A stretch of 64,000 nucleotides of DNA, taken from Palleronia marisminoris (lineage in GTDB: Bacteria > Pseudomonadota > Alphaproteobacteria > Rhodobacterales > Rhodobacteraceae). Below are positions 1 to 8,434 of this stretch, one piece after another. A program made the position numbers and the translations under genes. Positions within the stretch are counted from its first letter, which is position 1. Every line of letters starts with the position of its first letter. A model generated the notes under the pieces. The model was not told the DNA's origin. It saw nothing but the letters and a program-made list of their open reading frames with translations, and made no database searches. The stretch is from positions 62,001 to 126,000 of the forward strand of contig NZ_FWFV01000009.1 in assembly GCF_900172315.1 (NCBI RefSeq), given 5' to 3'.

Positions 1-108
1 TGGCAGCGCGAGATCGAGGGGCCGCTTCATTCCGTGCGCTTCACCCACCGCAAGCTGATCGCTCCGGGTGAGTGGCGTCACGTCACGGGGGAGTTCCCGC
101 TGCATTAA
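1..108 (+). CDS. usg: Usg family protein, C-terminal end (partial)
   Basis: The window opens inside a rightward reading frame whose last 35 residues are visible, ending in TAA at 106-108. The tail, which begins WQREIEGPLHSVR and ends GEFPLH, matches my recollection of the end of the short (about 90 aa) Usg family. That family is known in Caulobacter and other alphaproteobacteria next to tryptophan genes; its biochemical role is not established. It runs tail-to-tail into trpE, with the two stop codons overlapping over 105-108. The trp neighbourhood supports the call. The start and most of the protein lie outside the window. Confidence 0.7.
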   Translation, partial: WQREIEGPLHSVRFTHRKLIAPGEWRHVTGEFPLH

Positions 109-1619
109 GTGTTGCCGCGAAGCCCCGCGAAGCGGCCAGCATCCTCGGCGGCGCGGCGCAGGGCGCGGGCCTTGTTGACGGTCTCCTGGTATTCGGCCTC
201 GGGGTCGCTGTCGAAGACGACGCCGCCGCCGGACTGGATGTAGAGCTTGTCGTCCTGCACCACCGCCGTACGCAGGGCGATGCACATGTCCATGTCGCCT
301 CCGGCGCTGAAATAGCCGAGGCCGCCGCCGTAGATGCCGCGCTTTTCGGGCTCCAACTCGTCGATGATCTCCATCGCGCGGACCTTGGGCGCGCCCGAGA
401 CGGTGCCGGCGGGGAGGCCCGCCAGCAAGGCCGAGAGCGCGTCCTGATCGTCGCGCAGCTCGCCCACCACGTTCGAGACGATGTGCATGACGTGCGAGTA
501 ACGCTCGATGATGAACTCTTCGGTGGGGTGGACCGTGCCGATCTTTGCCACGCGGCCGACGTCGTTGCGTCCCAAGTCGAGCAGCATCAGGTGCTCGGCC
601 CGTTCCTTGGCGTCGGCCAGCAGGTCCTCTTCGTTGGCGCGGTCCTCTTCGGGGGTGGCGCCGCGGGGGCGGGTGCCGGCGATGGGGCGGATCGTGACTT
701 CGCCGTCCATGACGCGCACGAGGATCTCGGGGGACGCGCCGACGACCTGAAAGCCGCCGAAGTTGAAGTAGAACATGAAGGGCGACGGGTTCGTGCGCCG
801 CAAGCTGCGGTAGAGCGCGAAGGGCGGCAGGGGAAACTCCTGCGTCCAGCGCTGCGAGGGCACGACCTGAAAGATGTCGCCGGCGCGGATGTAATCCTTC
901 GCGCGTTCTACGATCGACAGGTAGTCGTCGTGGCTGATGTTCGACACGGGGTCGGGCAGGGTGCCGGTTTCGCCGAGGTCACGGGCGTTGGCGCCGGTCG
1001 GCCGGTCGAGGTCGCGCAGGGCATCCATGACACGCTCGGCCGCCTGGGCGTAGGCGGCGCGGGCGGTTTGACCGTCGGCGGCCCAGGCGGGGGCCACCAC
1101 GGTGACCTCGCCCTTCACACCGTCGAGCACCGCGACGACCGAGGGGCGCAGCATCAGCGCGTCGGGCAGGCCGATCGGGTCGGGGTTCACGTTGGGCAGA
1201 TTCTCGACCAGGCGGATCATGTCGTAGCCGAGATAGCCGAAGAGGCCGGCCGAGGCGGCGGGAAGCTCGTCCGGCAGGTCGATGCGGCTTTCGGCGAGGA
1301 CCGCGCGCAGGGTGTCGAGGGGGTGGCCCTCCATGTTCTCGAACGCGGTGTCGTCGAAGCGGGCGTGGCGGTTCACGCAGCTGGTCTCGCCCGTGCATTT
1401 CCAGACGAGGTCGGGCTTCATCCCGATGATCGAGTAGCGGCCGCGCACCTCGCCGCCGGTCACGGATTCAAGCATGAACGTGTCGCGCCCGGCCTGCCCG
1501 AGCTTGAGCATCAGCGAGACGGGCGTGTCGAGATCGGCGGCGATGCGGGCGTAGACGACCTGGTTTTTCCCCACGGCATGGCCGCGCGCGAAGGTGTCGA
1601 AATCCGGGCTGAGCTGCAT
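105..1619 (-). CDS. trpE: Anthranilate synthase component I
   Basis: Catalytic subunit that turns chorismate plus ammonia (supplied by the TrpG amidotransferase) into anthranilate, the first committed step of tryptophan synthesis; cytoplasmic. At 504 aa it is full length. The N-terminal domain carries the LKL segment and SVTGGEVRGRYSIIG, typical of tryptophan-feedback binding. The chorismate-binding domain shows IFQVVPSQRW, ASPEILVRV, PIAGTRPRG and the C-terminal YGGGLGYFS block. The ATG overlaps the stop of the upstream ppiD-like gene as ATGA, so the two are probably translationally coupled. No trp leader peptide is visible in front of it, because it sits second in an operon. Confidence 0.96.
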   Translation of the reverse strand: MQLSPDFDTFARGHAVGKNQVVYARIAADLDTPVSLMLKLGQAGRDTFMLESVTGGEVRGRYSIIGMKPDLVWKCTGETSCVNRHARFDDTAFENMEGHPLDTLRAVLAESRIDLPDELPAASAGLFGYLGYDMIRLVENLPNVNPDPIGLPDALMLRPSVVAVLDGVKGEVTVVAPAWAADGQTARAAYAQAAERVMDALRDLDRPTGANARDLGETGTLPDPVSNISHDDYLSIVERAKDYIRAGDIFQVVPSQRWTQEFPLPPFALYRSLRRTNPSPFMFYFNFGGFQVVGASPEILVRVMDGEVTIRPIAGTRPRGATPEEDRANEEDLLADAKERAEHLMLLDLGRNDVGRVAKIGTVHPTEEFIIERYSHVMHIVSNVVGELRDDQDALSALLAGLPAGTVSGAPKVRAMEIIDELEPEKRGIYGGGLGYFSAGGDMDMCIALRTAVVQDDKLYIQSGGGVVFDSDPEAEYQETVNKARALRRAAEDAGRFAGLRGNT

Positions 1620-3472
1620 CAGTTGAACTGGGACAGGACGGCATTGATCGCCGACTGGTTGAGGGCAATGCCCTTCTGCGCCTCGATCGCCGAGGTGAAG
1701 GACGAGGTCAGGTCCTGTGCGACGCCTTGCCCGACGGCCTGGCGCAGGCCTGCGCGGGCCTCGTCGCCCTCGACCGCGTCTGGCGCGTTCACGGAGTCGA
1801 CCCGGACGAGGATGGCGCCGTCGGTCGTGGGGACCACGGTCGCGGCGCGTTCGTCGAGGGCGAAGGCCGTTTCGACGAAGTCTTCGGGCGCGAATTCGAT
1901 CACGGCGTCGCGGGTCACGTCGGCGCGGCGCATGACCTCGCCGCCGAGGGTGTCGAGAGAGACGGCGGCGCTGTTCTGCAGGGTTTCCAGGGCAGCTTCG
2001 GCCTGCGCGACCAGTTGGTCGCGGCGGGCGGCGGCTTCCCAGTCGGCGCGGACCTGCTCGCGGACCTCTGCGAAGGGTTGGACGGAGGGGTCGAGGACCT
2101 CGTCGACGCGGAGCGCGAAGAGGCTGCCATCGGAGAGCTGGCCGATTTCGGGGAAGTCGCCCGGCTCGGTCTGCTCGGCGGCCTCGCGGAAGGTGTCGTA
2201 GGCGTCGATCGAGGCGCCGTCCTCGCTGGCGTCGCCGGGGGACCAGACGGTTTCGTTCAGCTCGAACGGGGTTTCCTCGGCCAGCTCTTCGAGGGTCGCG
2301 CCGCCGGCGAGGAGATCCTCGGCCGGTTCGATCTCGGATTCGAGGGCGCGGCGGGCGGCCGAAAGGGAAGCCTCGGCCTGCAATTCGGCGGCGACCTCTT
2401 CGAACGGGGTCTCCTGCGCCGAAAGGATGGCGTTGACGCGGAACAGCGCGGGGCCGAGCGGCGTGGGGGCGGGGCCGACGATGCCGGGCTCTTGCAGCGC
2501 GAATACGGCCTCGGACGCGGCGCCGAGATCATCGCGGGCGACTTCGCCCAGATCCACGTCCGACAGGGTCAGGCCGCGCTGGTCCACCAGGTCCCCGAAG
2601 GTGGTGTCGCCGGCCTCGATAGCAGCGAGCGCCTCTTGCGCGGCGGCCTCGTCCGCGAAGACGAGGCGTTCGACGAGGCGACGCTCGGGCTGGTTATACT
2701 GGGCGGAGCGTTCGTCGTAGAGCGCGCGCACGGCGTCCTCGCCAACCTCGACCTCGCCCGCCATCATCTCGGGCGTGACCCAGGCATAGGTGATCTCTTT
2801 GCGGCGGGGCAGGGTGTAGGTGTCCTCGTTCGCGGCGTGATAGGCGCGCAGGTCGTCCTCGGTCGGCTCGGGCACGGGCTGCGTGGGCTCGGCGAACCGG
2901 ACGAGGGTGAGGTCGCGGGTCTCGCGGGCATATTGATACAGGGCGTCGACGAAAGCGGCGGGGGGCTGGATGCCGGCGATCACGGCGCCTTGCAGGATCG
3001 AGCGGGCGGTTTCGTCCCGAAGCTGGGATTCGAACTCGGTCACGGTCAGGCCGGATTGTTCGAGGGCGAAGCGGTAGGCCTCGGCGTCGAAATTGCCGTC
3101 CATGCCCTGAAAGGCCTGGATGTCCTGGATCGACTCGGCGACCTCGGTATCGCCGACGGACAGGCCAAGCTCGTCGGCCTCGTCCTCGAGGGCGGCGGTG
3201 GCGATCAGGCGTTGCAGGACGATCTGATCGAGGCCGAATTCACGCGCCTCGGTGATGGTGAGGTTCTGCCCAGTCTGCTGCTCGAACCCGCGGATCTCCT
3301 GCTGGAGCGCGCGGGCGTAGCGGTCGATGCCGATCTCGGTGTCGCCGACCTCGCCCACGTTCTGGGTGGAGCCGCCGAAACTGGTCGCGCCGAAGCCCGC
3401 GAGGCCCACGATCAGCAGCAGAAGGACGAACCAGACGAGGCCCTTCGCGATCGGGTTCTTCTTCTTGGCCAT
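1619..3472 (-). CDS. PpiD/SurA-like peptidylprolyl isomerase, membrane-anchored
   Basis: A 617-residue periplasmic folding factor held in the inner membrane by one N-terminal segment (about residues 10-32, LVWFVLLLLIVGLAG) after a lysine-rich cytoplasmic start. A SurA_N-like helical region follows (about 35-190), then a parvulin-like region (about 220-350) and a long acidic C-terminal part, the PpiD layout. The parvulin domain is poorly conserved, as in many alphaproteobacterial PpiD proteins, so isomerase activity is uncertain. The start is well supported by AGGAGGTGACCC directly before ATG. It is the first gene of an operon with trpE (ATGA overlap), a pairing of envelope folding with tryptophan synthesis that has no obvious functional logic. 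Confidence 0.88.
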   Translation of the reverse strand: MAKKKNPIAKGLVWFVLLLLIVGLAGFGATSFGGSTQNVGEVGDTEIGIDRYARALQQEIRGFEQQTGQNLTITEAREFGLDQIVLQRLIATAALEDEADELGLSVGDTEVAESIQDIQAFQGMDGNFDAEAYRFALEQSGLTVTEFESQLRDETARSILQGAVIAGIQPPAAFVDALYQYARETRDLTLVRFAEPTQPVPEPTEDDLRAYHAANEDTYTLPRRKEITYAWVTPEMMAGEVEVGEDAVRALYDERSAQYNQPERRLVERLVFADEAAAQEALAAIEAGDTTFGDLVDQRGLTLSDVDLGEVARDDLGAASEAVFALQEPGIVGPAPTPLGPALFRVNAILSAQETPFEEVAAELQAEASLSAARRALESEIEPAEDLLAGGATLEELAEETPFELNETVWSPGDASEDGASIDAYDTFREAAEQTEPGDFPEIGQLSDGSLFALRVDEVLDPSVQPFAEVREQVRADWEAAARRDQLVAQAEAALETLQNSAAVSLDTLGGEVMRRADVTRDAVIEFAPEDFVETAFALDERAATVVPTTDGAILVRVDSVNAPDAVEGDEARAGLRQAVGQGVAQDLTSSFTSAIEAQKGIALNQSAINAVLSQFN

Positions 3473-3550
3473 GGGTCACCTCCTGGTCGCGCGCGATGCG
3501 GTCCGCAGGGGTGTAGGCGATGGTCCGTCGGCCCTCAAGGGGCCAACGTC

Positions 3551-4114
3551 CTAGGGAATGATGCGGGTGTACTTGGTGCCTTCGAGAGAGGCGCCTGCCA
3601 TCAGCCCGGCCTGCCCGAAGACCAGCCCGATCACCGGCGCGGTCGAGGTCGTGGTCGTCGCGCTGAGATTGCCGCCGCGGTCGCGCAGGGCGTATTCGAT
3701 GTCGCCGCCCGCCTCCCAGCCCGGCGAGGTGCGGAACTGGTAGAGCGCGTCATTGGTCATGAAAAACAGGACGTGGGCGTATTGCTGCGCACCGATCTGG
3801 AACCCGAGGCTCGCCTGCGCGGCAGAGTAGTAGTCCACCGTCGCCCCGTTCACCAGAAGCGCGCCACGGCCATAGGCCCCGCCGGCGCCGAGCGCGGCCT
3901 TGGTCATCAGGGGCATGACCAGCACGCCCGTCGCCTTGTTGCGCAGCTGGTCGGTTCCGGGGAAGTTGGTCGACAGGTAGTTCATGGTGCTGGCAACCCG
4001 CGCGTCGATGGTCGCTGCACCAGCCGAGCCGACCGAGTTGTTGCAGCCCGCCGCGGCAAAGCCGGTGGCCGCGAGCGCGCCGGCCATGGCCGCGCGCCGT
4101 GTCAGGGTGGTCAT
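3551..4114 (-). CDS. SYLF/YSC84-domain lipoprotein
   Basis: A 187-residue exported lipoprotein: the N-terminus MTTLTRRAAMAGALAATGF leads to a lipobox-like AAAGC, with the lipidated Cys at about residue 23, followed by a SYLF (YSC84) domain. Conserved-looking stretches are GVLVMPLMTKAALGAGGAYG, SLGFQIGAQ and the C-terminal LMAGASLEGTKYTRI. The family binds lipids in eukaryotes; bacterial members are envelope proteins of unknown role. AAGGGACACAC precedes the ATG. It is transcribed leftward after hemB with a 142-bp gap and before the ppiD-trpE pair, and may have its own promoter in that gap. Confidence 0.87.
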   Translation of the reverse strand: MTTLTRRAAMAGALAATGFAAAGCNNSVGSAGAATIDARVASTMNYLSTNFPGTDQLRNKATGVLVMPLMTKAALGAGGAYGRGALLVNGATVDYYSAAQASLGFQIGAQQYAHVLFFMTNDALYQFRTSPGWEAGGDIEYALRDRGGNLSATTTTSTAPVIGLVFGQAGLMAGASLEGTKYTRIIP

Positions 4115-4256
4115 GTGTGTGTCCCTTGCTGCTTTCGTTGCCTCAGCGGCAACCTTGTATCGGCTGCTCGCCGATTCAGCATATCACGGGTTGGCGCCCT
4201 GTCATCCCCCGGTCACCGGGTCGGTCACAATGCGGGGCAAAGCGGCGGCGACTCGC

Positions 4257-5306
<1,050 letters not shown>

Positions 5307-5347
5307 TCAAGTGTAAGCGCAAGGGTGCATGACCGGCGGAGCGCGAC

Positions 5348-5875
5348 GTGGACTGGTACGAGACGGTATTCGAGCTGATCGACATGCGTTCGTTCTCGAA
5401 CCTGTGGTACTGGATCGCACTCGCGACGGCGTGGTCCACTGCGTCGCATTACGTTCTGGGCGTGCCCTACGACATGGTGACGCGGGCCGAACGGCAGGGC
5501 GGGCAGGCCGAGGCTGACCTGCACGATGTCGTTCGCATCCGCGTGGCTCGGCTGCTCTATGTCGAGGATGTCTCGGGGCTGGTTCTGGTGGGTCTTGGCG
5601 CGGCGGTTCTGACGACGCTGGCGCTGCTGGGGTTCGTCTACGCGGTGGAGTTCGCCCAGGCCGTGTTCCTGATCGCGGCGCCGATGTCGCTGGTGGGCTG
5701 GCTGAGCATCCGCTGCGCCCGTGAAATCGCCCGGAGCGGCCTGCATGGCGAGGCACTGCGGGATCGGCTGCGGCGCCAGCGCGCGGTGGTGCAGGGGATC
5801 GGCATGGTCGCGATCTTCGTGACCGCGATGTGGGGCATGTACCAGAATTTCGGCGTGGCGCTGCCCGGCTACTGA
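5348..5875 (+). CDS. Conserved membrane protein of unknown function (Rhodobacterales)
   Basis: A 175-residue integral membrane protein starting at GTG (MDWYETVFELID). It has about four predicted membrane segments, near residues 18-38, 75-97, 99-120 and 150-170, with basic loops RCAREIARSGLHGEALRDR between. I recall close relatives in Rhodobacteraceae carrying the label 'component of SufBCD complex', but nothing in the sequence (no Cys cluster, no suf genes beside it) supports a Fe-S role. It shares its upstream region with hemB and converges on the Nudix gene, overlapping its end by 7 bp. Confidence 0.75.
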   Translation: MDWYETVFELIDMRSFSNLWYWIALATAWSTASHYVLGVPYDMVTRAERQGGQAEADLHDVVRIRVARLLYVEDVSGLVLVGLGAAVLTTLALLGFVYAVEFAQAVFLIAAPMSLVGWLSIRCAREIARSGLHGEALRDRLRRQRAVVQGIGMVAIFVTAMWGMYQNFGVALPGY

Positions 5876-6270
5876 TACGCGCGGGCGCGAACGAGGATTG
5901 TGTCGACGTCGCGGCTCATGCGGCGGGCGGCGGTCTCGACCTCGGTGAAGGGGATCCAGGCGGCGGCGCTGATGTCGTCGGCGGCGACCGGATCGCCTGA
6001 GACATAGCGGCAGAGCACCATGTCCAACCGGAAGCGCGGGGAATCGGCGCCCCCGACATGAAGCGTGTCGAGCAGCGCAACCGGTGCCGCGACGACCGAG
6101 GTTTCCTCATGCAACTCGCGGATAGCGGCCTGGAAGGCGGTTTCGCCGGGCTCGACATGGCCGCCGGGATAGCCCCAGAGCCCTGCATCGGGCGGATTGA
6201 TGCGCCGAGCCAGGAGGACATGACCGCGCCACAGGACCACGGCGGCGGCGCCATGACGTTCCACCTGCAT
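5869..6270 (-). CDS. Nudix hydrolase
   Basis: A small pyrophosphohydrolase cleaving a nucleoside diphosphate linked to another group; the substrate cannot be predicted. The Nudix box GX5EX7REXXEEXG is complete in GHVEPGETAFQ plus RELHEETSV, preceded by GLWGYPGG as in MutT/ADP-ribose type enzymes. I place the start at MQVERHGAAAVV (6270), because GAAGGGAAAGCGGG precedes it. An in-frame ATG at 6294 would add eight unconserved residues and has a poor ribosome site. The gene converges with the membrane protein gene at 5348-5875. Confidence 0.9.
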   Translation of the reverse strand: MQVERHGAAAVVLWRGHVLLARRINPPDAGLWGYPGGHVEPGETAFQAAIRELHEETSVVAAPVALLDTLHVGGADSPRFRLDMVLCRYVSGDPVAADDISAAAWIPFTEVETAARRMSRDVDTILVRARAYQ

Positions 6271-6344
6271 TTCCCGCTTTCCCTTCGCTACCATTTTCCG
6301 CTACACGCGGGGCCGCGATGGTCGCAAGGCCCCGGCGAAGTCGG

Positions 6345-6428
6345 GCCCGCGTGGCGGAATGGTAGACGCAGGGGATTCAAAATCCCCCGCCGCAAGGCTT
6401 GCCGGTTCGAGTCCGGCCGCGGGTACCA
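6345..6428 (+). tRNA. tRNA-Leu (anticodon CAA)
   Basis: A full cloverleaf can be folded. Acceptor arms are GCCCGCG (6345-6351) and CGCGGGT (6418-6424), with A73 and an encoded CCA to 6428. The anticodon stem is GGGGA/TCCCC around loop TTCAAAA (anticodon CAA). A long variable arm, typical of Leu, and the T-loop GGTTCGAGTCC follow. It reads UUG codons and lies alone on the plus strand between two leftward genes. Confidence 0.95.
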
Positions 6429-6465
6429 TCGCAATTTCCCGGGAAGTCGAGCCGAGGGTAAGGCC

Positions 6466-6843
6466 TCAGCCCTCCTGTTCGGCGGACAGCTCTTCGACGT
6501 CCTTGAACTTGATCGACTCGCCGCAGCCGCAGGCGTCCACCACGTTCGGGTTGCGGAACTTGAAGGCCGATTCCAGCAGCGACGTCTCGTAGTCGATCTC
6601 GGTCCCGAACAGGAACATCTGCGCCATGGGGGCGATCATCACCCGCGCGCCGTCCTGTTCGACGACCTCGTCATGCGGATCGACCTCGTCAACGTAGTCC
6701 ATGGTGTACTCCATGCCCGCGCAGCCGCCCTTCTTCACGCCGATGCGCAGGCCCTTGTGGCCCTTTGCGTTCATCAGCTTGAGGATCTGCGTGGCGGCCG
6801 TGGGGCTCATCGTGACGGCTTGCTTGCCCGGAATGCCGAACAT
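6466..6843 (-). CDS. A-type iron-sulfur cluster carrier (IscA/SufA/ErpA family)
   Basis: Carries and delivers Fe-S clusters to apoproteins. The 125-aa protein has the three invariant cysteines at residues 41 (GGCAGMEY) and 105/107 (ACGCGES), plus the family core FKFRNPNV. Subfamily (SufA, IscA or ErpA) cannot be settled from sequence alone, and no suf or isc genes are adjacent. The start ATG at 6843 adds 11 residues before the usual family start near MSPTAATQ; that shorter start is possible. It follows hisH on the same strand with a 52-bp gap. The window holds several Fe-S clients (MoaA, LipA, possibly others). Confidence 0.93.
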   Translation of the reverse strand: MFGIPGKQAVTMSPTAATQILKLMNAKGHKGLRIGVKKGGCAGMEYTMDYVDEVDPHDEVVEQDGARVMIAPMAQMFLFGTEIDYETSLLESAFKFRNPNVVDACGCGESIKFKDVEELSAEQEG

Positions 6844-6895
6844 CGTGGCCTCTCCTGTCAGGTCTAGCCCAATGTAGGGGGAAGGCTGGTTTCGC

Positions 6896-7537
6896 TCAAG
6901 GCGTCCAGCCGAGGAAGTTCCGAATGAGGCGCAGGCCGGTCGCCTGGCTTTTCTCGGGGTGGAACTGGGCGCCGATTCGGTTGCCGTTGGCGACGATGGC
7001 CGTGACCGCCTCGCCGTAATCGCAATGGGCGAGGCGCTGGTCGGGCACAGTAAGCTTCATGTGGAAGGAGTGGACGAAATAGGCGTGGTCGCCGGTTGCG
7101 ATTCCGTCGAGCACCGGATGGGGGTGGTCGATCACGAGGTCGTTCCAGCCCATGTGGGGCACCTTCAGCGCGGGATCGGCGGGGGTGATCGGCACGACCT
7201 CTCCGTCGATCCAGCCGAGGCCGTCGGTCTCGTGATACTCGAGCCCCCGCTTGGCCATCAGCTGCATGCCGACGCAAATGCCGAGGAAGGGGCGTCCCTG
7301 GCGCTCTACCGCATCCAGTAGCGCCTCGTGCAGGGCGGCGCGGTCGCGCATCAGGGCGCGGGCGCAGGCGGGGAAAGCCCCGTCGCCGGGCAGGACGACG
7401 CGCGTGGCACGGGCGACAGCGTCGGGATCGGCGGTCACGATCACCTCGCCCGCGTCGGCCTCGCGGGCCATGCGCTGGAACGCTTTTTCCGCCGAGTGCA
7501 GGTTGCCGCTGTCGGTGTCGATGAGGACGGTCGTCAT
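6896..7537 (-). CDS. hisH: Imidazole glycerol phosphate synthase, glutaminase subunit
   Basis: Releases ammonia from glutamine for HisF, which makes imidazole glycerol phosphate and AICAR in histidine synthesis. The 213-aa class I amidotransferase shows the nucleophile Cys88 in GICVGMQ and the partners His193/Glu195 in QFHPEKS; the oxyanion-strand motif LPGDGAF is present. Its ATG directly abuts the hisB stop (TAAATG), so the two are translationally coupled. hisA and hisF are expected next in related genomes but are absent here: an Fe-S carrier gene follows instead. Confidence 0.97.
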   Translation of the reverse strand: MTTVLIDTDSGNLHSAEKAFQRMAREADAGEVIVTADPDAVARATRVVLPGDGAFPACARALMRDRAALHEALLDAVERQGRPFLGICVGMQLMAKRGLEYHETDGLGWIDGEVVPITPADPALKVPHMGWNDLVIDHPHPVLDGIATGDHAYFVHSFHMKLTVPDQRLAHCDYGEAVTAIVANGNRIGAQFHPEKSQATGLRLIRNFLGWTP

Positions 7538-8125
7538 TTAGAGAGTGCCCTTGGTCGACGGCACCGCGTGGCCCTTGCGCGGGTCAGCCTCGACCGCCTG
7601 GCGCAGGGCGCGGGCGACGCCCTTGAAAGCGGCTTCAGCGATGTGGTGGCTATTCACTCCGCGTACGAGGTCCACGTGGAGCGTGATGCCGCCATGGGTC
7701 GACAGCGCCTGGAAGAACTCGCGCACCAGTTCGGTGTCGAAGGTGCCGATCCTTTCGGCCGTCATCGGCAGGTTCCAGGCCAGCCACGGCCGCCCCGACA
7801 GGTCGAGCGCCGCCGTCACCAGCGTGTCGTCCATCGGCAGGGCGCACTGGCCGTAGCGCTGGATGCCGCGCTTTTCACCGAGCGCCTGGCGGAGCGCCTG
7901 GCCGATGGCGATGCCGGTATCCTCGACCGTGTGGTGGTCGTCGATGTGGAGGTCGCCGGTGGCGCGCACATGCATGTCGATCAGCGAGTGACGCGCAAGC
8001 TGGTCGAGCATGTGGTCGAAGAACCCCACGCCGGTCTGGATCTCGGACGTGCCGGTGCCGTCGAGGTCGACCATGACGGTGATGTCGGTCTCGGCGGTCT
8101 TGCGGGTGATCGAGGCGCTGCGCAT
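7538..8125 (-). CDS. hisB: Imidazoleglycerol-phosphate dehydratase
   Basis: Dehydrates imidazoleglycerol phosphate to imidazole-acetol phosphate in histidine synthesis, using a di-manganese centre. The 195-aa product is the normal monofunctional length. The two His-rich metal motifs are present as [13 protein letters not shown] near residue 40 and [10 protein letters not shown] near residue 65, with the second pair [11 protein letters not shown] near the C-terminus. The start at [12 protein letters not shown] has GAAAGGCAGCCCG before it; a GTG eight codons upstream is less likely. It leads the hisB-hisH pair and is divergent from the aceE operon. Confidence 0.96.
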   Translation of the reverse strand: MRSASITRKTAETDITVMVDLDGTGTSEIQTGVGFFDHMLDQLARHSLIDMHVRATGDLHIDDHHTVEDTGIAIGQALRQALGEKRGIQRYGQCALPMDDTLVTAALDLSGRPWLAWNLPMTAERIGTFDTELVREFFQALSTHGGITLHVDLVRGVNSHHIAEAAFKGVARALRQAVEADPRKGHAVPSTKGTL

Positions 8126-8257
8126 CGGGCTGCCTTTCGTGCTGTTCACCGCCTGTTAGCCGGGCGAGGCGGCCATGAAAAGGGCCGGGGCCGGCGCGCA
8201 AGGATCCTGCGCGCAGGAACAGCAAATCCGTGGCGTCTGCACCGACACTTCGTTACG

Positions 8258-8302
8258 CTGCTATGCAGCATTTGCATGGCAGTTGCGCCACGTGCATAGC
8301 AG
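8258..8302. promoter_or_regulatory. Operator-like cluster: three copies of a 10-bp motif upstream of aceE
   Basis: The 309-bp hisB/aceE intergenic region (8126-8434) contains CTGCTATGCA at 8258-8267, its exact reverse complement TGCATAGCAG at 8293-8302, and a one-mismatch copy TGCATGGCAG at 8273-8282. The first two copies to the left form a dyad with a 5-bp spacer. The two forward copies start exactly 20 bp apart, about two helical turns. This looks like a cooperative transcription-factor site for the aceE operon, hisB, or both. No known regulator motif is claimed. A further palindrome TCCTGCGCGCAGGA sits at about 8205-8218; I see no gene in this intergenic stretch. Confidence 0.55.
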
Positions 8303-8363
8303 ATCTTCGCGCAGGGTGGCTGACGCTATGGCGAAGGGCAGTCTATGGTCTACGTCAATTCAG

Positions 8364-8384
8364 CAGTCCGAGGGAGGCGGACTG
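8364..8384 (+). other. Stem-loop in the aceE leader
   Basis: CAGTCCG (8364-8370) and CGGACTG (8378-8384) form a perfect 7-bp stem around the purine loop AGGGAGG, about 50 nt before the aceE start codon. The loop itself resembles a Shine-Dalgarno sequence, while the true one (AGAGGGAGAG) lies just before the ATG. It could be a protein or sRNA landing site; no function is known. Confidence 0.4.
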
Positions 8385-8434
8385 ACGGCGCACGGCTTGC
8401 GCCCCGCCTCCTTCGCCATGAGAGGGAGAGCGCC

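Noticed and set aside
72-2201. Long rightward open frame antisense to trpE and ppiD
   Set aside because: High-GC shadow frame; its product has no family motif, and the opposite strand encodes full-length recognised proteins.
8345-8434. N-terminal extension of AceE to the start at 8345
   Set aside because: It would translate the leader hairpin into an unconserved Arg-rich segment; the ATG at 8435 has a good ribosome site and gives the normal length.
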